Shown here: piece by piece, positions 1-10,402 of the stretch
How positions within the stretch are numbered: position 1 is the first letter of the stretch
How the letters are laid out: each line of letters begins with the position of its first letter
From: Bicyclus anynana
Taxonomy: Eukaryota > Arthropoda > Insecta > Lepidoptera > Nymphalidae
DNA: 64,000 nucleotides
Direction of reading: 5' to 3'
Assembly: GCF_947172395.1 (NCBI RefSeq)
Contig: NC_069087.1
Coordinates: 15,561,889 to 15,625,888 of the forward strand
Position numbers and translations under genes: made by a program
The notes under the pieces: generated by a model
Database searches by the model: none
Seen by the model: only the letters and a program-made list of their open reading frames with translations
What the model was told of the DNA's origin: nothing

Positions 1-163
1 AATTGAGAACCTTCTCCTTTTTTTGAAGTCGGTTATAAAGTATAGCAATATAAAAAGATTTTTTTAAATTGGTTAAGAAATGACGAAGTTATGCGTCAAA
101 CATTAAAAAAAACATACGAACCGAATTGAGAACCTTCTCCTTTTTTTGAAGTCGGTTATAAAG
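1..163 (-). repeat. Dispersed repeat G, two nested ends
   Basis: A 40-bp block is present twice, at 1-40 and 124-163, each copy ending in TTTGAAGTCGGTT. The same terminal motif bounds the complete copy at 13974-14175, so this is a partly duplicated member of that MITE-like family in reverse orientation. It runs off the window edge. Confidence 0.6.
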
Positions 164-563
164 AAAGGCCTTAGAAATGCATTGAATTCTACTGGTATTT
201 GTAATATAATTTATTATAACGATATGTTTGTTATGTTTGGAAAAATTATGATAAATTATACAATTTCCTAAAAGAGCCGACAGACGTAGGATTTGCATGC
301 GGTTAACATAATTTGTAGCTCAAATAAGCTCTCCTTAAACGGAAACCATTCTATAAACGAAAACACATGCGGGAAATAAATATAAATAATCCGAATACGG
401 AGAAAATTATACAGTTATAATGTTTTACCGCTAAAGTCTTGTTTCTACTTGCTTCTAAATAAATAAAGTCAGATAAAAGTAGTAATAAATGCGCTTTTAT
501 ACAAACTTAAGTTAGCTACGTAGTCTTTTTTAAACTATTATTTTTATTTGACTGTATTTCATA

Positions 564-775
564 CTAGCCAACGGCTTAACCCGTGTAGTTCCCGTTCCCG
601 TGTGAAAACGGGGATGATACTATGACACTCACAAATAACGTGGCTTTATATTAAAAAAGAGTAAAAGATTTTTATATTAAAAGAGAGCAAAAGATTTGTA
701 AATCGTTTTAGTAAATACAGCGTTTACCTAAAAATACACACAATACCACAACTTTACCTCTTTAAGTAGTTAATA
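564..775 (-). mobile_element. Helitron-like non-autonomous element, degraded
   Basis: CTAG at 564-567 is the reverse-strand 3' end, followed by a recognisable block with the pairing core ACGGG/CCCGT and a decayed 5' end near 775. Two adjacent stretches at about 647-700 repeat TATTAAAA-AGAG-AAAAGATTT, an internal duplication. No coding capacity. Confidence 0.5.
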
Positions 776-1279
776 TAAATTTATTAAGGAAAAGAAATAT
801 TCGTTTTGTGAGTGGTGTCACAAAAAAATAGATCTAGGTAAACGAGCGGTTCCTTAAAATATGCCTGTCTAGCCATACTCGTACCTTCTATAGTCTTAAA
901 CAAGAAAGAAAATTAAGAAATGTATGGGGATTAGGTAGAAATTAAAAAATATCCTGTTAACAAACATCTCTCGAAAGCAGGCCTTCTTTTTAAGAAATTT
1001 GCTAGAGCTGGCAATTATAGTGACTCTAGTAAGTAACTTATATCATACTCGTTATTATTATATTCTAAATAAGAATTATAATAATATCTCTATGCTCCTA
1101 TGTTTGTCCGTCATTTTATATATAAAAAAAAAAACATTTGTGACATCAAATTCAAAACGTAATTCTCTTACATTTCATACTTTTTGTATATCGATCGTTT
1201 ACGATGGTAAAGATTAAACATGGATTCATTCAGTTTATAAGAGAATTTTTACTAAAGTAAACGTAAAATAAATTCTTAC
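776..1279. other. AT-rich sequence, probable intron
   Basis: No repeat or open frame that looks coding is seen here. If the exon at 1280-1763 is real, this is the start of its downstream intron on the minus strand; no further exon is recognised before the window ends. Confidence 0.4.
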
Positions 1280-1763
1280 CTCTCATTTCTGTGTTGATGT
1301 GTATTTGAATAAGTATCAAATATGTAATTGAGCAGTGGGGCGCTGGAGCCTGATTCTCCCGGCTTGCGTCTCCTCTCCATAGCCATTGGCTGAAGATTGG
1401 GCAGCGTGACGGTGTGATCCACATAACTGTTCAACGTCACATTATCTTCCAGTGTAATGTCCCTCAATACATTCACAACCCGCCGCTTTCTATTCACCCT
1501 GTCCTTATCTAAAACATCTCCCATATTATGTAAAGTTAACACATCTGTGTTGTTACAGCACATTGCTTTTGATTTATCTATCTTCTCGGTACTGGAGAAA
1601 TGGTTAGGTTCGAAACTATGTAGAACATTGAGGGAGTAATTAAACTTGGGGTTGGTTTCATTATGCGAGTTGGTAGCGAACAGCATTTGATAGACTTTGT
1701 TTATCGTTGGTAAAGTTGTTTCATTGGCTTCGTTCACAATTGTTGAGCTATCGGCGTCCGTTC
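1280..1763 (-). CDS. Internal exon of an unidentified host gene, secreted-precursor-like
   Basis: A 484-base exon with strong splice signals read on the minus strand: a pyrimidine-rich tract ending CCAACAG just above 1763, and a donor AG|GTAAGA at 1280/1279. The open frame has no in-frame ATG at its upstream end, and entry and exit phases leave about 160 whole codons, so this is an internal piece of a longer protein. The peptide is polar, with several N-glycosylation sequons (NETT, NETN, NYS, NNT, NVT), a furin-type RKRR near its middle, and a second basic cluster RRRK followed by a Gly/Ser-rich stretch and LLNYIFDTYS. That suits the pro-region of a secreted factor, such as a cystine-knot type precursor, but I do not recognise the gene. 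The partner exons are not seen; the upstream intron carries a SINE piece at 1853-1972. Confidence is high that it is an exon and low on function. Confidence 0.7.
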
Positions 1764-1852
1764 CTGTTGGAAGAAAAATACTGTTTAAATGGGTTTAAAT
1801 ATATTGATTTTTAAAAGGCGTTCGGGTAAATAAGGTCTAATATCCTTATCTT

Positions 1853-1972
1853 ATATTCGGCTAACTGCTGATCTCGAATCTCTTCTCAGAATGAGAGGGG
1901 TTAGGCCAATAGTCCACCACGCTGGCCCAATGCGGAATGGCAGACTACACACACGCAGAAAATTAAGAAGAT
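1853..1972 (-). repeat. SINE-A, 3' part
   Basis: Matches the 3' half of the full copies at 29963-30277 and 44034-44354, including CTCAGAATGAGAGG and the CCACGCTGGCCCAATGCGG block. The tRNA-like head is missing. Confidence 0.75.
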
Positions 1973-2280
1973 TCACGACGACGTCATTCTTTCGTGCTAT
2001 TTAGTATGGAGCGTTTTTGAGCGATACGTGGCAGCGCCGCAAATACAACCCTTTTAATCCCTGTAGCTCCGAAAGTAATGATCGCAGATACCCTGTTATT
2101 TTTACAAAATTGCTTTACTATTAGCATACTCTTTATTTTTATATAATTAAAAAAACCATCGGTGTCTCCTAACAATACTTATAAAACAAAATAAGATATA
2201 AAATTGATGGTTGCAGGGCTTAAATTATTAAATAAATAAACAAATTTTTATTTCGGTTCGGTTCGGTTTGCTTAAGCAAG

Positions 2281-2480
2281 ACTTACGAGTGAGGAACCTC
2301 GTCATAATATGCGCCACCCCAAAGATTACTTTCATTTATTAAGCATTCTGTATCCAACCCTTGATCCAAAAGTTAAAAGAAAGCTTCTTAAGGTGTTGGT
2401 CGGTTGGTTGTTGGTTGGTTTATTAAGCTTTTCCGTTATAAAACAATTGATAAAAAAGACTATTGGAACAATAAGTTGAC
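2281..2480 (-). mobile_element. LINE 3' fragment, family L1a
   Basis: Shares with 4800-5202 and 35820-36185 the run from the GTGAGGAACCTC block to GGAACAATAA-AGTTGACTCAACA. It is frame-broken, with a short GGTTGGTT repeat expansion at about 2400-2425. It is the weakest of four copies of this LINE end in the window. Confidence 0.6.
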
Positions 2481-2934
2481 TCAACAATGACTCAACATAA
2501 ATTTATATTCTGTAAACGTTTTTGACCTTCGCGAAATATATTTTTAAATGGGACTTCAAAGGTTTTGTGTTCTTTCAAAAATATTACATTATTTTCCTTT
2601 ATCTTTGATATTGTAAACGTTCAAGGGCAAATGGAAGTTTATTTGATTCGGTTCGCCCTTGATGTTTATCGTCTAAGTGATAAACGTTTGACAAGATTTT
2701 AAAATTCAAGAAACGTTTTCTTTCAACGCTTTATACGAATAGAAGCTTTTGAATTTCAATGTTTCTGTTTTTTTTATTTAGAACACTTGGCACATTATGT
2801 TTTGTTAAAAGCATTTAGGAATTTCATATCAATTTTACCTTTTAAGCAGTGGTCAGGGTTCATAATCATAAGTAAGTGTGGAAGAAAACATCCTAGTTAC
2901 GTCAAAGTGGAAAGCTTATTTTAAGTTGTCCCCA
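2481..2934. other. AT-rich sequence, nothing recognised
   Basis: No repeat family, RNA gene or convincing open frame seen. Confidence 0.4.
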
Positions 2935-3260
2935 GAGGCGTTGCTACCGCCATATCTGCCGTAACAATAATACGGGGCCCCCATACTGCAAGGACCTCTT
3001 ACATGTGAAAGCTAAAAGTAGTAAAATGTAATCCACAATCTCTTTTGGTTTGGTGAACCTATGAATTCCCGTATATTCATAGGTTCTTCAAACATCTTTC
3101 TTTTTTAGGAAATATTTACTTTTCATATTGGGCCCCCCAACTAATTTTGATACAGGGCCCATCCAAGGTACGCTACGCAACTGATTGGCCCACTACATGC
3201 CAGATTTCACTCCCTCCTTCCCGGAGAGAGGGCCTTAGACCTACCACGCCGTTTCGGTGC
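2935..3260. repeat. Unclassified repeat with GGGCCC blocks
   Basis: Contains two GC-rich GGGCCCC-type blocks (near 2974 and 3131) in AT-rich surroundings, then a segment with GGAGAGAGGGCC and CACGCCGTTTCGGTGCGGGTT that reads like a transposable-element tail. A possible relative lies at 46755-46860 (GGAGGGGCCCAGTA). Class unknown. Confidence 0.35.
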
Positions 3261-3269
3261 GGGTTGGCC

Positions 3270-3500
3270 TTAGACCCTTGATCCAGCATTTAAGCGAAAG
3301 CTTCAGTTGGTCGAAACTTATACTGAAACGACTATCGGAACAATAATAGTTGACTCAATATTTAAGATAGCGGTAATCATGTGAGCATGGTCCAAGTATT
3401 TTGATACTTTTTTCTTTTCTTTTTAGCTTTAAGACCCACTAGATTAACGTTATGTGGAATAGTAATGTCAATAATTAATAAAATAATTACTACACGGTAC
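3270..3500 (-). mobile_element. LINE 3' fragment, family L1a
   Basis: Same LINE end as 4800-5202 in the same orientation. The sequence from the CTTGATCCA block through ACTATCGGAACAATAATAG to the GTATTTTGATACTTTTT block is shared. Several frameshifts and stops. Confidence 0.65.
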
Positions 3501-3510
3501 ACTGATAGAC

Positions 3511-3725
3511 TTTTTTTTATTCTTTACAAATTAACCCTACAATCTCACCTGATGGTAAGTGATAATGCAATCTAAGATGAAAGCGGGCTAACTTGTTAGG
3601 AGGAGGATGAAAATCCACACCCCTTTCGGTTTCTACACGACATCATACCGGAACGCTAAATCGCTTGGCAGTTCGTCTTTGTCGGTAGAGTGGTAACTAG
3701 CCACGGCCGAAGCCTCCCACCAGCC
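3511..3725 (-). repeat. SINE-B, head-truncated
   Basis: Begins with a T-rich tail and covers the body up to the GGCCGAAGCCTCCCACCAGCC block; the tRNA-like head is missing. It sits directly against the LINE fragment. Confidence 0.85.
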
Positions 3726-4245
3726 AACTACACTATATCAGTATATTGGCCTATACCTGTCCTATAGTGTAAGATTTATTGTAATATAACAATATGTTAT
3801 AACAAGTAAAATACGCAAATACGCGAAAATTAAATGCGTACTAAGTAAAATATGTAAAACAAACAAAATCTTTATCTATTAAACTTTCAACATACTGCAA
3901 TGCTCCGCGCTTAAACTCCGCAAAAAAGTATTTATATATTTCGTAGAAAGAAATTCCCAAAGTCCTTAAACAAACAAGATGTGGTCTGTTTTCTTTCAAT
4001 GTTCAGTATTTCGGCGCATTCTCTTTAAAGTTTTAACACGTTTAAAACTTCCACGCTAGAAACATATCTTGAAGAGAAAAGTTTCAGGAAAGCCTTTTTA
4101 TAAAGTGCTTACTTTACTTAGTAAAGTTTTCTTATTTAAATATTTAGTGCTCTTAAAAACGGATGCACCTAATGTTAAATAACTATATTATTTATAGAGA
4201 CTTTGTCTGCATTAAAACCTGACAATATGTATTGGATAGAAACAG
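3726..4245. other. AT-rich sequence, nothing recognised
   Basis: No repeat or gene signal seen. Confidence 0.4.
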
Positions 4246-4457
4246 GCGTTACTTTGCGGAAGTTCATCATGATTATATAATGATTTATTTATTTTGCTAT
4301 CATCCGCAAAAAGTCGACGAACCCATGCGACAACGTCATCCAGGTCCGACAAAATACTCTCTACGTACTTACGTTTCACCCCGAAACCGGAGCATCCTCA
4401 GGAGATGTTGACTCTACAACGTGCAATTGCAAAGTTGTAAATAAATCATTATATAAT
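4246..4457. mobile_element. MITE-like element with AT-rich inverted ends
   Basis: ATTATATAATGATTTATTTA at 4271-4290 is mirrored by its inverse at 4438-4457, enclosing a GC-richer core (CCGAAACCGGAGCATCCTCAG). The core and an adjoining block (GGCGTTACTTTGCGGAAG) recur in rearranged order at 46885-47130. Non-coding. Confidence 0.55.
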
Positions 4458-4564
4458 CTGACAATATGTCTTATAGGTACTATAAAAAGCAGCTTATAAT
4501 TGTGTTTCTCAACAAAATCCTTCTACCTTCCAGTAAAAATTTCATTGAATTCAGTTTAGGCGTT

Positions 4565-4715
4565 TGGTAAGTTGGTAGTGGTAAAACCCTGTGCCTCAGA
4601 GAGCACGGTAAGGCAGTCCTGGTCGTTATCATAAAGATTTGACAGAAAGCGTGGTGGGTTTAAGCTCCACATCCCCTCTCCTATGAAGAGTGAAGCCTGA
4701 CCCTGTAGTGGGCTA
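4565..4715 (+). repeat. SINE-E, 3' part
   Basis: Shares the TTGGTAGTGGT, GAGAGCACG and CCCCTCTCCTATGAAGAG blocks with the copies at 59748-59950, 28787-28875 and 41462-41527. The head is absent. Confidence 0.55.
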
Positions 4716-4799
4716 CTAAAATTTATAATTTACTAAAAATAGGTCTACTAGTCTACGATCCGGCATTAGAAATATATACCCACATCTGTTTTTTTCTCT

Positions 4800-5202
4800 C
4801 ATTTATTTATTACTTCTTTTTTTTAAATTTTTAACAATATAAGTATAATAAAATACAAAACATTATTAAAAATTTATAAAAAAAAATTCACCCTCCCGCT
4901 GCGGGACATTTGAGTGTCCTAGCAACCGGTGGTCAGGGCTCCAGAGTGAGGAACCTCCTCACAATACGCGCCGTCTCAAGAATCACTGCCTTTTGTATCC
5001 GACTCTTGATCCAACAGTTAAGCGAAAGCTTCTTAAGATGTTGGTCGAAGCTTTTCGCTATAAGACCATTGACTGAAACAACTATCGGAACAATAATAGT
5101 TGACTCAACATTCCACATGGCGGTAATCTCGTGAGCAAGGTCCAAGTATTTTGATACTTTTTCCTTTTCGGCTTTAATCAGATTATCGTCATGTACCCAC
5201 AT
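4800..5202 (-). mobile_element. LINE 3' end, family L1a, best copy
   Basis: On the minus strand an 89-residue frame (5202 to 4933) ends in a stop. It has the motifs KEKVSKYLDLAHEI, TIIVPIVVSVNGLIAKS and ETARIVRRFL, which I associate with the C-terminus of insect non-LTR retrotransposon polyproteins; the exact clade is uncertain. The AT-rich 3' UTR follows down to about 4800. It is 5' truncated and cannot be active. Confidence 0.7.
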
Positions 5203-5214
5203 CTGTTATTTATT

Positions 5215-6009
5215 AGTGATACGAAATAAATAATACATAATATTCACAGTAACACAATGCAAAGAGGTTGCCTAGTTAAACTGTGGCCAAATCAATTTTT
5301 ATTAAAAATCTAAGAAACCATGAAATAGATCAAAGGCAACCTAATAGGTACACTTAAATTAAGCATAAATTAAGGTGTCATTTAACATATTACAACTAAA
5401 TAACTATTGAGAATATAACCTTCAGAGTCATCTGTGTTTAACTGGCAACCCCTCAGTTGTAGAAAAAAATAAGCAACCTTTACATTTTCAATTCTTCTGG
5501 GTACGTGTAATTAACTAGACTTTAAGAAATGAGGAAAAAAGATTAAGTAAATTAGATGAGGGATATATATTTCTTCATCTCGTGCTACATGCAATTAAGT
5601 TACATGTAAACATTTTAAGTGTTATCGTACTACAAAGCCGATTTACAAATATAATCCAAATTTAATTTTAAGCTAGAAAATCGGTCTAAAGCGTATCAGG
5701 TACACTCAGGACAGAGTTCCGACGTTTTAGAAAAGTTTTCTTTGATATTGAGTGCTTCAGATTTAATTACGACGGAGTTCGTTGCTCTAGGTTTATTTTC
5801 GTAAAACGTATTTGATTTTTTTTATACTTAAGGCTACGTTGACCGTCAACTAAGTTATACGTAATGGACTACGAGTCTGTGACTCTCTGTGTTATCATTT
5901 TATTATCATACTAGCGGACGCCAGTGTCGGAAACGGATTTAAAGGGCAAAACTCTATTATAGAATAAGATCTGTCAGTTCTAACAATTCCCACCAAGAAT
6001 TTTACCAAT
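5215..6009. other. AT-rich sequence, nothing recognised
   Basis: No repeat, exon or RNA gene signal that I can support. Confidence 0.4.
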
Positions 6010-6135
6010 AAACCCTCGATTGGCAGAGAATAACCTCTAGTGAAGTCCCGGACTTGTGACCGAAGGGTGTAGGGTTAAAGACGTCTTTTAAAACTAATTA
6101 ACACTCCCCTTCTCCAATCAAGTTATTTCTCCCTG
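6010..6135. repeat. Dispersed repeat D
   Basis: Holds the GGACTTGTGACC-AGGGTGTAGGGTTAA core also found at 23335-23470 and, inverted, at 9895-9970, 12050-12120, 22745-22880 and 45325-45430. Probably an old SINE; class not established. Confidence 0.45.
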
Positions 6136-6234
6136 GCTATAAAAAAATAATCTACGGAGGATTATCCAACTAAACGTGTGGACGGATCGAAATTCAAGTC
6201 ACGACAAGGATGAGCTAGGCCGCCCGAGCGGTAT

Positions 6235-6560
6235 AGCGGTACTTTCATCCCGGAAAAATCTATGGTTTCTGCGGGATTTGTGAAAAACCGAACTCTCCAC
6301 GTAACTCACGAAATATTTCGTACTATCTCGACGACGAGCCGACCTATCAAATGCCTCACTCACGCAGACACGATTTCGCCGCGCCGTGTGGAGTTCGGTT
6401 TTTCAAAAATCCCGCAGGAACCATAGATTTTTCCGGGATGAAAGTATCCTTATCCCGAGTCAAATTTATTTCCATTTCAAATTTCAGCCAAATCGCTTCA
6501 GTATCCGCAGCGCAAAGGAGGAACATACACACACTTACAAACAAATTATGCCTTTATGCA
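6235..6560. mobile_element. Two Helitron-B pieces in head-to-head inverted arrangement
   Basis: 6240-6300 and 6387-6447 form an inverted repeat of about 61 bp with only a few mismatches, separated by about 86 bp. The second arm continues to 6560 with the Helitron-B body (CGCTTCAGTATCCGCAGCGC) seen complete at 47540-47756. Open frames across it are translations of repeat, not genes. Confidence 0.65.
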
Positions 6561-6803
6561 TTGAAATATTTGTGTGATGATAAGCTGAAGGTTTGTCTTA
6601 GCCACATAGGCAACTTCTCCTACAAAACAGTATGCTATCATTATAAGGGCATAAGCATACTAACCTTTGCACGGCAGGGCGGAGAGCGCGGCTAGTAGGA
6701 GCGCCGCAGCAGCCGGCGCGCACATCGCTGTTACATCCTCGACGACACTGCAACAACGAAAAGAATACTTCGATTAGTATTAATCCACCTCCTTATTAAT
6801 TAA

Positions 6804-7007
6804 CTAGCTGACGCCGCGCGGTATTACCCGCATGGTTCCCGTTCCCGTAAGAATACAAGGATAACATTACATAGCCTTATAGCCTTATTGGATAAATGGG
6901 CTATCATACACTGAAAGAATTTTTCAAACCGGACCAGTAGTTCCTGAGATTAGCGCGTTCAATCAAACAAACAAACAAACTATTCAGCTTTATAATATTA
7001 GTATAGA
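6804..7007 (-). mobile_element. Helitron-A, complete non-autonomous copy
   Basis: On the minus strand it starts TCTATACTAATATTATAAAG, preceded by A, and ends with a GC-rich block and CTAG followed by T. That fits Helitron insertion between A and T. About 204 bp, non-coding. Confidence 0.75.
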
Positions 7008-7129
7008 TAAGAACGGACAAGTCGGTATACTTAAGTAGGTACTCGTATATGCATCACAATAAAAATTTTAGCAAAAATTTAAACAAAATGACGAAAATTT
7101 ATGAGCTAAAAGAGAGAAATAAAAAAACT

Positions 7130-7528
7130 TTCTGATGGTGAGTGAGGATCAGCGGGGCTCTGGGCCTGGTACTTGAAATAGCAATGACTGTCCTTGGAAC
7201 TGGTAGTTGTTATTGAGAAGCGGTATGGTCAGTCAGTCAGTATTGCTCTTCAGCCCTGGGAGAGTCATCATGTAGTAAGTCATGTTTCTCACAATCATAT
7301 TAGGGTCGTGACCTCCTCCATTCTTCTATTTTGAGATTCACTGAGTCATGCCATCTTGTCCTGTCTTCGGTCTTCCAGAAAGTATTGTAGACCGTTGTTG
7401 AGTTTTCTGATCTGATCAGAACAACGCATCGGGCTGCGACCCTGCGGCCTCTTTCCTTCCATGCCAGTGACGATCAGTTTTGTCGAAATTATATCCGTCT
7501 TTTCTGGCAATGTGTCAGAAATACTCAA
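7130..7528 (-). mobile_element. LINE C-terminal fragment
   Basis: The minus-strand frame 7528-7346 contains GKRPQGRSPMRCSDQIRK. This resembles the Arg/Pro-rich tail with a WxDQI-type motif that ends insect RTE-like endonuclease/reverse-transcriptase proteins. Downstream sequence to 7130 is probably its 3' end. Truncated. Confidence 0.55.
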
Positions 7529-7943
7529 AAAATCGCTGTATATAAAATGTTTATAAAATTGAGCAAATATATTTTTTAACTCGAAATGTGTATAGGATCG
7601 CGACTAACGTGGAAAAACCGGTTTTTAACTAATGTCTACTACCCAGGTAGATTTGAAATTTTTCTATAAAATTTGTCAAATTCACGCGAACAAAGTTTCA
7701 AGTATCGGCTAGTAATAAATATAAATACTTGCCGATTCAGTTCTGGGTGTCATTTTTTTTTCGATAAGTAGGCTGTTGTGGAAACAGGCGGGGATCAAAG
7801 CTCGATCTATAACAACATTATCTTTACCATTGTTTTGTTTGAACATCTAATATAGATCAAACTATGTATGATACAGCTTTTATTTCTCACTACAACCCAA
7901 CTATACCTGTAATCAAATAACGGCAATAAGCAAATATATTGAA
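7529..7943. other. AT-rich sequence, nothing recognised
   Basis: No supported feature. Confidence 0.4.
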
Positions 7944-8110
7944 CTAGCAGACGCCCGCGTCTTCGTCCGCCCTTTCACCTCCTTAATCCGGCCCTATCGC
8001 AAAATCCGTTCCTAGCAGACACCTACTGATTATAAGCTACCTCCCTGCCAAATTTCATCTTTGTACGTCAAACGGTTTTCGAGATTTCCTTTTGCATATA
8101 TATTAAAGGA
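7944..8110 (-). mobile_element. Helitron-C-like element
   Basis: On the minus strand it ends CGCGGGCGTCTGCTAG and carries the block around CTCGAAAACCGTTTGACGTAC, shared with 53095-53255 and, as part of the duplication, with 10403-10520. The left breakpoint of the 2.2-2.4 kb tandem duplication falls inside it. Confidence 0.55.
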
Positions 8111-8645
8111 AATTAAAAAAGAGATATATAAGAGATATAAAAATGCACCTTAATTGACCATCATGCTGCTTGTTATAATTAAAACAAACGATATCCAAAA
8201 GAATTATCATAATAATCGAAACGCGGCTCAGGTTAAATTAAAATATAAAATTTCCTCTTTTCCACTGGCGCTATGTCAATATCCATTAAAATTTCGCCTT
8301 AATTTAATATACCGAAAACCGTAGGAATATTAATTAAAAAATTTACGCTCCAATTCTGGGGCCCATACAATATTATATCAATTTGTGGTTCGCGTTTATA
8401 AGTGAATATTGAACTAGCGGAGCAACGAAATAATTTAATGAGCAAAAGTTACGTTTTGTGCCACAATAAATAATATAATATTAGTTATAATGATATATAA
8501 TGGCTCATTAATTTCAGTCATTAAAATGCTATCCATGAGATAATGAATATCAACTTTCACATAACAATAAAATTATTAAAAGATCGACTTCAAAATTACT
8601 TCAATATTTATCAAGCAAAATACAGCGATTTGTCAAAAAAATCAA

Positions 8646-9153
8646 AGCCCTCGTCCTTTTTTTTTTTTAATCTTTACAAGTTAGCCCTTGACTACAATCT
8701 CACCTGTTGGTAAGTGATGATGCAGTCTAAGATGGAAGCGGGCTAACTTGTAAATCGCTTGGCGGTACGTCTTTGCCGGTAGGGTGGTAATTAGCCACGG
8801 CCGAAGCCTCTCACCAGCCAGACCTGGACAAATTAAGAAAATCTCAATCTGCCCAGCCGGGATCGAACCCGAGACCTCCGTCTTGTAAATCCACCGCGCA
8901 TACCACTGCGCCACGGAGGCCGTCAAAACGTCGACGTCGTTCACACGAGAGTTTTTTTAACGGACGTTAAAAAAGCGTTCAAATAAAACAAATGTATTCC
9001 CAAGTAGTATATGTTTACTCGACGCTTATTTAAAACACGAGCAGTGTTGCATTTTCGATTTTGGGCATTGGAAATAGACCTTAATTCAACTTCATAATAT
9101 ATTTGAACGCGTTTTTAACGTCCGTTAGAAAAACTCTCGTGCGAATGAGGGCT
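8646..9153. mobile_element. MITE with long terminal inverted repeats, split by a SINE
   Basis: The right end (9102-9153) is the inverse of sequence split between 8646-8656 (AGCCCTCGT) and about 8940-8984 (CACGAGAG, TTAACGGACGTTAAAAA). The arms therefore read AGCCCTC..CACGAGAG..CGTTCAA and are about 50 bp. The left arm is interrupted by the SINE-B copy at 8657-8924. The element is absent from duplication unit 2, where the surrounding sequence continues. Confidence 0.7.
8657..8924 (-). repeat. SINE-B, internally deleted
   Basis: Runs from a poly-T tail through the tRNA-like head (GCCCAGCCGGGATCGAACCC, the B box on the reverse strand). It lacks the roughly 60-bp body segment with CCCCTTTCGGTTTCTACACG that other copies have. 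Inserted in the left arm of a MITE. Confidence 0.85.
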
Positions 9154-10402
9154 ACTTTAAGTTTATAGGTGTCATCTTTGTAAGATTCAACGCAATATTG
9201 ATTTATTAAAGTTTTCTCTTTTTGTATTAGGGACATAGATTCACAAAGTACACTATTAAACATAGAATAAAGAATGAAACCTAGTTCCCTCGAAGTGGAT
9301 TTGATCGAGTAAGCGGCAAGTTTTTGCAATAAATTTTTGATATGTATAAAAGATTTTCAGTTGAAAAAGGGGTATTTAGGGTTACGCAGCCGACACCTGT
9401 CGCCGTTAGCACAAACCTTCGCCCGCTCTAGAAATAAAAGTAAAACTTTATCGGAAAAATCTTCGCTGTAGCACTAAAAGTGCCATTTTTTAAAAATAAG
9501 CGTAAAAATGTGTACGTGTTATATATTGGCTGTTGCAGAGAGTTTGCGTGAAAAAAATTGTTTAGAAGTGTATGTAGTTTGGAAGTTGACACTTTTTGGA
9601 AAACTCCAGTGACTTATTTTGTACAGGCATAGTTTACTATTTGCTTCAATAACTCTGGTTTAATAAGTTTGGCAAAGTTACACAGAATCTTATTTATCAA
9701 TCATAATAGTCAGGAATAAAACAAAATATTTAACATTTATTCTGTTATCGCCGTGTTGCAACGACTTGCGGTACGAACGGCTTCAGTGTGCTCGTGGCGT
9801 TTGAGCCGTCCACATCTCTTGTTGTGTAATTCTTTGTGGGTTACTTGGGATAGGCGGGGAGAGTGACTTGAGTGGAAAAGGGGAGTGTTTGATATCTGTC
9901 AAAGGCGCCTTTAACCCTACACACATTGTTCACAAGTTTGTGAATTCACTCAAGGCGTCTAAGAAGCATATTATTGCTTCCTAAGATCCTTAGTCATATT
10001 ATAAACGCCAATGTTTGTTACGCTTTTGCTAAACCAGCAAACTGATAATTTTTTCACCAATGGAAAGCTACATCATCAACGAGCAACATAGACCACATTT
10101 CATCTCATCATTGGAAATTATATTATGTATTCTCATTGGAAAGGAAAGTACGCGTAGTGAAAACCGAAAAAAATCATATCATAAGACTGTCTTCATCATA
10201 AATTGTGAAGTTTAAGTAGGTATTTAAAATACAACGAAACAACGTTTTAAATAGGTGCTTGTGCCGTGTAAGTAGGTTCTTAATTCCCCCAAGAAATGTT
10301 TCAAATCCATTTCAATTCAGTGGCATAATAAGGGCTTATTACAAGGTAAGAGGCTTTCAAGAGAAAAGCATTTTTAATTCAAAGATATACAGCCTTATTA
10401 TT

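Larger units (their letters stand above)
7993..10402 (+). repeat. Tandem duplication, unit 1 (about 2.4 kb)
   Basis: Direct repeat of 10403-12582. Both flanks (7993-8645 against 10403-11065, and about 9232-10402 against 11409-12582) align almost base for base. Unit 1 becomes unit 2 at TTATTCC|TATCGC, while the outer boundaries are CC-TATCGC (left) and TTATTCC-GG (right), so the junction sits on a CC shared by both ends. Unit 1 carries an extra MITE plus SINE at 8646-9153. No gene is seen inside. Confidence 0.9.

Noticed and set aside
1457..1639. Plus-strand frame opposite the host exon
   Set aside because: A shadow of the minus-strand exon, which has proper splice sites.
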